A stretch of 6,842 nt of DNA from an uncultured Victivallales bacterium (GTDB taxonomy: Bacteria > Verrucomicrobiota > Lentisphaeria > Oligosphaerales > JAFGRS01). The stretch lies in the NCBI GenBank assembly GCA_903834675.1, contig CAILKC010000289.1:1-6842 (forward strand). The letters are read 5' to 3'. A program made the translations under genes and the position numbers. Positions 1 to 5,900 of the stretch are shown here, in pieces; the stretch's first letter is position 1; the number at the start of each line of letters is the position of its first letter. The notes beneath the pieces were generated by a model. The model saw only the letters and a program-made list of their open reading frames with translations, ran no database searches and was not told the origin of the DNA.

Positions 1-226
1 CCACTGCCCACGAGGCCGTGGGCGGTCCAGAGTCGGTGGAGATGCGGTGGGGGCCACCGCTGCGCCTGAGGCCAGGCGCCTCTCCAGAAGATTGGAGCGG
101 CCGCGGCTCGCGGCCACTGCCCACGAGGCCGTGGGCGGTCCAGAGTCGGTGGAGATGCGGTGGGGGCCACCGCTGCGCCTGAGGCCAGGCGCCTCTCCAG
201 AAGATTGGAGCGCCCGCGGCGCGCGG
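1..226. repeat. Tandem array of two 113-bp hairpin-chain units
   Basis: Unit 1 (1-113) and unit 2 (114-226) differ at two positions only: G100 versus C213, and T108 versus G221. Each unit contains successive inverted repeats. In unit 1 they are: H1 at 6-23 (stem GCCCACG/CGTGGGC, loop AGGC); H2 at 44-60 (GCGGTGG/CCACCGC, loop GGG); H3 at 62-79 (GCGCCTG/CAGGCGC, loop AGGC); H4 at 82-97 (CTCCA/TGGAG); and H5 at 99-115 (GGCCGCG/CGCGGCC, loop GCT), which spans the junction with unit 2. Unit 2 repeats H1-H4 at +113, and its H5 (212-228) has one mismatch. The period is not a multiple of three, so the two copies would be read in different frames, which argues against coding. The array starts at the window edge and may continue to the left. 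No transposase or target duplication is visible. The repeat and its folds are certain; the identity (REP-like palindrome cluster, miniature mobile element or structured RNA) is inference. Confidence 0.93.
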
Positions 227-235
227 ACACAACCT

Positions 236-916
236 ATGCTAATCTCGCCTGACATTCTCTACGTGGACAACCATCTGCTGGCGCTAAACAAGCCGGCGGG
301 GCTGGTGACGCAGCCGTCCGGGGCGCACGAGGACAGCCTGGAGTCGCGCGCCAAGGCCTGGGTCAAGCAGACCTACGCCAAGCCGGGCGACGTCTTCCTG
401 GAGGCGGCACACCGCCTCGACCGACCGGTCAGCGGCGTGGTGCTGTTTGCGCGCACCAGCAAAGCCCTGAGTCGGCTGAACGAGTCCGTCCGCCAGCGCG
501 ATCTCCGCAAGCTCTACTGGGCGGTGATCGAGGGCTGCCCCGCCCCGGCCCAAGGGCGTCTGGAACACTGGCTGGTCCACGATTCCCATCATGCTCGGGT
601 CGTGCCCGTCGGCACGCCCGAGGCACGCCTGGCCACCCTGGACTACACCGTGCTGAAGACCCAGGGCGGACGGACTCTGATCGAAGTGCTGCTGCACACG
701 GGCCGATATCACCAGATCCGGGTGCAGTTGGCGCACAGCGGCTGGCCCGTCGTCGGTGATGGCCGCTATGGCGCCCGCACGGCGTTACCCGGCGAGGCCA
801 TCGCCTTGCATCACCGCGAGCTTACCGTGGACCATCCCGTGAAGCACGAACCGCTCACCTGCACTGCTCCTTGCCCTGACGCCGAGCCTTGGCGCTGCTT
901 CGCGGCCAGGCCGTGA
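236..916 (+). CDS. RluA-family RNA pseudouridine synthase, single domain
   Basis: The 226-residue protein is predicted to isomerise specific uridines in rRNA or tRNA to pseudouridine in the cytoplasm. Residues 18-22 (NKPAG) are the usual family opening. HRLD at 59-62 carries the catalytic aspartate D62. HTGRYHQIR at 154-162 and GDGRYG at 174-179 are the conserved C-terminal family motifs. There is no S4 RNA-binding domain in front, so this is the short RluA-type architecture. Which uridine it modifies cannot be told from sequence. I chose the ATG at 236 because the family fold begins a few residues later. The frame is open upstream to a GTG at 47, but that stretch runs through the 113-bp repeats and has no protein-like character. 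No clear Shine-Dalgarno sequence precedes the ATG. The repeat array ends 9 bp upstream, so a transcript from further left would carry the hairpin chain as its leader. The next gene starts 118 bp downstream and is functionally unrelated. Confidence 0.93.
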   Translation: MLISPDILYVDNHLLALNKPAGLVTQPSGAHEDSLESRAKAWVKQTYAKPGDVFLEAAHRLDRPVSGVVLFARTSKALSRLNESVRQRDLRKLYWAVIEGCPAPAQGRLEHWLVHDSHHARVVPVGTPEARLATLDYTVLKTQGGRTLIEVLLHTGRYHQIRVQLAHSGWPVVGDGRYGARTALPGEAIALHHRELTVDHPVKHEPLTCTAPCPDAEPWRCFAARP

Positions 917-938
917 CACTCGCACTCGTCAGCCCCGC

Positions 939-966
939 TTGACGTTTCCGCATTCTTCGCTAACTT
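939..966 (+). promoter_or_regulatory. Weak candidate sigma70-type promoter for the symporter operon
   Basis: TTGACG at 939-944 matches five of six bases of the -35 consensus. At 16-bp spacing, TAACTT (961-966) matches only three of six bases of the -10 box. It lies in the 118-bp gap between the pseudouridine synthase and the symporter, where a promoter would be expected because the two products are unrelated. The weak -10 makes this tentative. A small GGCG/CGCC inverted repeat at 969-981 follows, too short to call a terminator. Confidence 0.22.
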
Positions 967-1020
967 CAGGCGCTGGACGCCGACGGGACCGCAACAGTTG
1001 AGCCGTACACAGTGACGAAC

Positions 1021-1025
1021 GGAGG
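1021..1025 (+). promoter_or_regulatory. Shine-Dalgarno site deciding the symporter start
   Basis: GGAGG lies nine bases before the ATG at 1035 but only three bases before the in-frame GTG at 1029. The spacing strongly favours the ATG. Confidence 0.75.
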
Positions 1026-1034
1026 GGAGTGAAC

Positions 1035-2621
1035 ATGACCCACTTCAACGTCTACGTCGATGGCAGCATCGTGGGGCTGTACCTGGTGGCGACCATGGTG
1101 GCGGGGCTCGCCGTCCGCAAGTACGTGGGCAAGGTGGAGCACTTCCTGGTTGCCGGGCGCGAGATGAACGTCTACCTCGGCATCGCCTCGCTGGCGGCCA
1201 CCGAGTTCGGCGTGGTTACCTGCATGTACACGGCCCAGAACGGCTACGACAAGGGCTTTGCCGGCGCCGTGCCCGGCCTCGAGATGGCCCTGGCCATGTT
1301 TGTCGTCGGCTGGACCGGCTTCTGCGTCAAGCCCTTACGCGACGCCGGGGTGATGACCATCCCGGAGCTGTTCCAGAAATGCTACGGCCAGAACATCCGT
1401 TGGTTGGCCGGCGTGGTGATCGTCCTGGGCGGACTGCTCAATATGGGCGTGTTCCTGCGCACCGGCGGCGAGTTTCTGGTGCTGGTCTGCGGTTACGACC
1501 TTAATGCCACGAGCGCCGCGCCGGGGACGCTCATGGGCTGGGTGAGCACGCACTACCTCGAGATCGCCATGACCGTGATGCTGGTGATGGTCGCGGCTTA
1601 CACCATCATGGGGGGCATGCTCTCGGTGCTGGTCACCGACTTCCTCCAGTTTATCGTCATGAGCGCTGGACTGCTCGCCGTCACCATCCTGATCCTGGTG
1701 AACGTCGGCTGGGACAAGCTGGTCTCGGCCGTCAGCACACATTACGGCGCTGGCGGGTTCAACCCGCTGTTCCACGACAAGATGGGCTGGGGCTACGTCA
1801 TCTTCAACCTCTTCCTGAATACGGCGGCGGTGCTGACCTGGCAGACCACGATCGCGCGGCTTCTGGCCGCCAAGGACACGCAGACCGGGCAGCGCATCTA
1901 CACCCGCACCAGCTTCTTCTTCGTCTGCCGCTTTCTCATTCCCGGCATCTGGGGCATCGCGGCTCTGGCCACCCTCTCGCCGGCCATGGTCGGCGACAAT
2001 ACGCTCTACGCCATGCCGAAGTTCCTGAGCACCTTTGTGCCGATGGGGCTGATGGGAGTGCTGATCGCCGCGATGCTGGCCGCCGATATGTCCACCGACT
2101 CGTCCTACATGCTGTGCTGGGGCGGCGTGATCTACCAGGACATCATGGGGCCCTTCCGCAAGACCCAGTGGAGCGAGAAGCGCGGCCTGCTCTGGAACCG
2201 GATGATCGTGGCCCTGATCGGTATCTTCCTGCTCTTCTACGGGCTCTGGTATCCCCTCAAGGGCGATCTCTGGACCTATCTGGGTATCACCGGCACGATC
2301 TACCTGGCCAGCATGTCAACCCTGCTCATCGCCTGCTGCTACTGGAAGCGCGCCAACAACTGGGGCGCCGCCGGCGCCATCCTCATCGGGGCCGCCATCC
2401 CGGTCACCTATCTGGTCCTGCAACAGCTCACCCCGGTACAGGCGATCAATGCCGCCGGCGTGCCCCAGGTGAATTCCCTGGGAGCACCCGAGATGACCTC
2501 CAGGATTGACCAACTCATCGGGCCGTACTGGTCCGGCATCTCCGCCTACGTCCTGGCCGGCGTGGCCATGGTCGTCGGCTCGCTGCTGAAGCCCCAAACC
2601 AAGGAACAGGTCGCGGCCTGA
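1035..2621 (+). CDS. Sodium:solute symporter (SSS family, TC 2.A.21)
   Basis: The 528-residue inner-membrane protein has about 13 hydrophobic spans, the usual size and topology for an SSS transporter that couples Na+ entry to solute uptake. VEHFLVAGREM at 34-44 matches the family motif after the first helix. The stretch 188-209 (AYTIMGGML then VTDFLQ) resembles the classical sodium:solute symporter signature, with its glycine pair and TD-x-x-Q. AADMSTDSS at 359-367 lies where SSS proteins carry the Ser/Thr pair of the Na2 sodium site. The sequence runs uninterrupted to a short hydrophilic C-terminus. The substrate cannot be read from sequence; in such genomes SSS members carry sugars, acids or nucleosides. 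A gene for a 49-residue membrane protein follows after 28 bp and is probably cotranscribed. The GTG at 1029 is rejected as start on Shine-Dalgarno spacing. The convergent secreted hydrolase suggests, but does not prove, a carbohydrate substrate. Confidence 0.94.
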   Translation: MTHFNVYVDGSIVGLYLVATMVAGLAVRKYVGKVEHFLVAGREMNVYLGIASLAATEFGVVTCMYTAQNGYDKGFAGAVPGLEMALAMFVVGWTGFCVKPLRDAGVMTIPELFQKCYGQNIRWLAGVVIVLGGLLNMGVFLRTGGEFLVLVCGYDLNATSAAPGTLMGWVSTHYLEIAMTVMLVMVAAYTIMGGMLSVLVTDFLQFIVMSAGLLAVTILILVNVGWDKLVSAVSTHYGAGGFNPLFHDKMGWGYVIFNLFLNTAAVLTWQTTIARLLAAKDTQTGQRIYTRTSFFFVCRFLIPGIWGIAALATLSPAMVGDNTLYAMPKFLSTFVPMGLMGVLIAAMLAADMSTDSSYMLCWGGVIYQDIMGPFRKTQWSEKRGLLWNRMIVALIGIFLLFYGLWYPLKGDLWTYLGITGTIYLASMSTLLIACCYWKRANNWGAAGAILIGAAIPVTYLVLQQLTPVQAINAAGVPQVNSLGAPEMTSRIDQLIGPYWSGISAYVLAGVAMVVGSLLKPQTKEQVAA

Positions 2622-2634
2622 ACCAGGCCTGCAC

Positions 2635-2640
2635 AGGAGG
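2635..2640 (+). promoter_or_regulatory. Strong Shine-Dalgarno site of the small membrane gene
   Basis: AGGAGG sits nine bases before the ATG at 2650 and is followed by another G. It is the best ribosome-binding site in the window and is the main reason to accept so short a reading frame as a gene. Confidence 0.85.
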
Positions 2641-2649
2641 GATAAGCCC

Positions 2650-2799
2650 ATGTCTGGCATTGCCGAACACTGGTTCTGGTGGCTGGTCACCATGGCCTGT
2701 GTGGTCTGGTACTCGACCATCACTATCTACGTCGCCGTCAAGGGCACCGCCGACATCAAAGGCATGCTGAAGCGCCTTGCCGACCAGCAGCAGCCCTAG
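2650..2799 (+). CDS. Small single-span membrane protein, probable symporter accessory
   Basis: This 49-residue gene starts 28 bp after the symporter stop codon, behind a full AGGAGG ribosome-binding site, so it is probably cotranscribed. Residues 9-30 form one hydrophobic, aromatic-rich helix (W8, F9, W10 and W11 at the entry; W20, Y21 and Y27 inside). A polar, mostly basic tail of about 19 residues follows (KGTADIKGMLKRLADQQQP), which by the positive-inside rule would lie in the cytoplasm. I do not match it to a named family with certainty. Small membrane proteins encoded directly after SSS transporters are known in several bacteria, and the position here fits such an accessory or assembly subunit. 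That role is inferred from context. A catalytic role is excluded by size. A chance reading frame is unlikely given the ribosome-binding site and the membrane-protein composition. Confidence 0.8.
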   Translation: MSGIAEHWFWWLVTMACVVWYSTITIYVAVKGTADIKGMLKRLADQQQP

Positions 2800-2815
2800 C
2801 CGCGAGAAAGCGCTC

Positions 2816-2839
2816 TGGCCGCGAGCCGCGGCCGCTCCA
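2816..2839 (-). repeat. Inverted partial copy of the left-edge repeat (junction hairpin)
   Basis: These 24 bases are the exact reverse complement of 93-116, which spans the end of repeat unit 1 and the first three bases of unit 2. The core, 2817-2833, is a perfect hairpin (GGCCGCG/CGCGGCC, loop AGC) starting 17 bp after the stop of the small membrane gene. The arms are palindromic, so only about 17 bases are independent evidence. The asymmetric loop and the flank matching TGGAGC fix the orientation. The match ends abruptly on both sides. In transcripts of the symporter operon the hairpin could act as a 3'-end stabiliser or terminator, but no T-run follows. GCCGCGAG occurs as a direct repeat at 2799-2806 and 2818-2825. 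Confidence 0.75.
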
Positions 2840-2840
2840 T

Positions 2841-2944
2841 CCCCCGGGAACGCCAACCGTCGGGTCCTAACCGTCGACGCGGAAGCGGTCCGGCGACGGC
2901 CGCAGGCGCTCAACCCGGGGGCGACTCTGCCTTCCGCTTGACCC
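2841..2944. other. Convergent intergenic region rich in inverted repeats
   Basis: No gene is supported here. Visible structure: CCCCCGGG (2841-2848) pairs with CCCGGGGG (2914-2921). GCGGAAG (2879-2885) pairs with CTTCCGC (2931-2937). CCGTCG (2871-2876) pairs with CGACGG (2894-2899). AACCGTCG is directly repeated at 2855-2862 and 2869-2876. The region lies between the ends of two converging genes, so bidirectional termination is the likely job. However, no T-tract follows any stem, so intrinsic terminators are not demonstrated. Confidence 0.5.
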
Positions 2945-5900
2945 CTACCGCGCCGGAAGTCGGAAGACGAGGCAGCCCACGTCGCGGGGTTCGAGGTCTA
3001 CCAGCACCACCCGCCGCCCGGCCTGCTCGCGGGGCTCCAGAGCGCGGCCGTTCCAGGCATCCAGCACCTGGCCGGCGGCAGGCATCGCGGCGGGCACCGG
3101 CATCGCGGCGACCGTGCGGCGGTGTCGCGCGTTGTAGAGGGTCATCACGATCTTGTCCGGCGTGGGGAAGAGGTTGGCCAGTACCCCCGGCGTCAGCGTC
3201 GGCTGCAAGGGCGTGGGCGTATCCGTGGCGAAGGCGTCGCGGTGCTCGCGCAGAATGGCATGAGCCCTGCGAATCGTCTCGAGAGTGGGCGGCGCGAACC
3301 AGTCTCTGGCGGTGCCCTCAAGCCAGATGCCTTCGCCGTTGAAGAAGGTCCACTTCACCCCTTCAGCCCAGCTTCCCATGGGATGATCGCAGACGAGAAT
3401 CTCGAACGTCTTGAAGGACGGGATGGCGAAGCGCAGCGGCAGCAGTGGTGCCAGGGGCCGTGAGCCGCGGCAATGGTTCATGTGGTAGCTGAAGCTGCCA
3501 TCCATGTATTGAGAGTTCACATCGCAGGGCACTTCCTCGTCATAGAGCACGACCCCGGGCTTGGTGGCGGCCAGGCGTTCGCGGACCAGACGGGAGAGGC
3601 CGCGCTCGCCGAGCATGGTGCTGCCGGGGACCGGGTGTCCGTGCTCGGCGCTCCAGCAGTCCTTCTCGGGGTTGGCGAAGCCGAACTGGTCGAGGTACAT
3701 GCCGTCGACCTCGAGTTCGCGCACCCGGGTGGCGTAGGTGTCCGCCTGCACCTCGCGCCAGGCTGGCACAGCGCTGCAGATCATCATCTCCGAGCTCTGC
3801 GGCCAGTAGAGGGGTTTGCCATCCCGGAGCCGGATTTGCCACTCCTTGCCGTGGGCCTGGCCCAGGCGGCCCTTTTCTTCGAGCAGGTAGCCCTCGATGT
3901 AGAGCCCAACCCGCGTGCCCTGGCCCTGCACCTCGGCGATGGCCCGGCGGAGGGCCTCGGCGCCGCCCTTCAGGTACGAGTCCAGGGGCGAGAGATCGCC
4001 GCTGCGGCCATAGACGCGGCCTACCCCAGGCAGGCTGCCCCAGTCGAACAGGTGGATGTACTCGATGCCGCCGAACTGCTCATCGCCCTCGGCGATGGCT
4101 GCTGACAACGAGTAGGCGCCGGTGCGGGCGTCGTAGAGCGCATCATGGCCATGCAGAAACCGCTGGCGGAAGTTATAGACATCGCGAAACCACGCCTGTC
4201 GCGGCGTCAGCGGCCGGTACCACTCCCGCACCCAGTCACGGTAGGTGGTGAAGGCGGTACGCCAGTCGCCAGCCGTGATGCCGAGGCGGGTCGGGGGCCC
4301 TGCCAGCGTCCCCTGCGGGGCCACCTCGCGGGCCCCCGTCTCGACCCACAGCGTGATGCCGGTCGGGGCCTTCTGCATGCCGTAGTCGCGCTGCATGCCG
4401 TCCACCTCCAGGGTGCGCAGGTAGACGCCATGATCGGTGACCGGGTTGAAGGCGCTCATGACCTGCAACGGGAAACGGCCGCCGTAGCGCGCCTGCTGCC
4501 AGAAGGGCTCGTTGCCCAGGCGGTTGCCGACGCAGGGAAACCAGTACCACTGGTTTTCGGGGATACGGTCGCCCAGCAGCAGCGGCCCCAGCCGCGGTCC
4601 CGACAGTCCAATCTGCTGGGGCTGCGCGCCGCCATTGACCACGGCCGCCTCCAAAACGAACTCGTCGCCGGTCTGCCGGTGCGTGAGCCGCAGTTCGAGG
4701 GCCGGGTCGGCGCAACGGTAGACGGAAGTCCCCACATCGCCTGCGACGCGCTGGAAGCGCTCCGCGGGCAGGCTCTTGCCGCCCACGCTGACGCTCCAGA
4801 ACCCCAACCAGCCCTCGGCCTCCGCCAGGCCCAGCAGCGCGCGCACCGCGGCCTCGGTGGCAACCACGCGCCGGTCGCTGAGGCGAGACAGGTCAGGCAG
4901 CGCCAGGTCAGGATCCGTCGTGCGAGCCGTTCCCGGATTGACCGTTGCCGCCACGACCACGAAGGCAGCGCCGGGCGAGTTGTCGGTGAGCACGAGTTCC
5001 GCCACCGGCCGTTGCGGATCGGCGAAGATACAGAGCGCCTGCGCCCCCTGATCGACCCGAAAGGCCCGCTCGGCCGAGAGGTTGCAGGGAAAGCTCCGTT
5101 CGCTGTCGCCGTCGGCGTAGCGCAGTTCAACCGAAAAGCGGTCGATCTCCGCCACCGAAACCAACTGCCGCTCGGTGCTGTAGACATCCTCCTCGGCGCC
5201 GCGGAACAGCCCGAGCAACAGCAGATAGACCTCGGAGACCTTCTGGTTGATGGGAAGGCGAATCGTGCCGCGCTCGCGGATGCCGCTGGCCGGCACGGAG
5301 TCGGCGGCGGCAGGCAGGGTAAAGGGCACTCCGCCAACCCGGACCGTGGCGCCGTCCGGCCAGCCCGTCAGATCCTCGGCTCGGATGACCTCCAACAGCG
5401 GCAGCCGACCGCTTGCGGTGACCGGCAGCGCGGCCAAGGGCGGGTCGAACACTCCCGTCTCCGCCAGCAGGTACTCCAGCGCCGGCAGCGACTCCGTCTG
5501 GGTCGTCAGGCCAAGACGAGACACTTCCAGCCGGGCCTCTGCGCGCACCGCCTGAATCTGCACGGCGAAACCGCTGACCCCGGGCAGTTTCCGGGCCCGC
5601 TCAGGCAGGGCGACGGTCAGCGTATGCCAGAGCCCATCGTGGCGCAACTGCGACGGCATGATCACCGGGGCGTACTGACTGCCCACTGCCGCGGCCGTGC
5701 CCATGATGCTGACGGCGTAGTCGCTCTGCGGCGCGGAGCCGGTGCTGCGGTAGCGCAGCGTGACCCCGGTGTACCCGGCCAGGGGCAAGCCCGGTTCGAA
5801 CAACCAGCTCCACTTCATCCCCCTGCCCGGCGTCGCGACGCGGAGCAGCACCCCGGAAGCGGAGCTCTCGGCGGCGCTGTCCGCGGCCGGGTTCGCCAGC

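Noticed and set aside
1..226. CRISPR array
   Set aside because: The 113-bp units abut directly with no unique spacers, and no cas gene is present.
47..235. 63-residue N-terminal extension of the pseudouridine synthase from a GTG at 47
   Set aside because: It runs through both repeat units in different frames (period 113), so the DNA repeat gives no repeated peptide. It is low-complexity R/A/P/G, and the family fold starts right after the ATG at 236.
1029..1034. GTG at 1029 as symporter start
   Set aside because: It is only three bases from the GGAGG site; the ATG at 1035 has proper nine-base spacing.
2817..2833. Classical Rho-independent terminator after the symporter operon
   Set aside because: The stem is perfect, but no T-run follows on either strand; it is better described as a dispersed palindrome.
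3473..4105. 210-residue plus-strand reading frame antisense to the barrel domain
   Set aside because: It is antisense to the conserved catalytic region, has no recognisable motif and no convincing ribosome-binding site.
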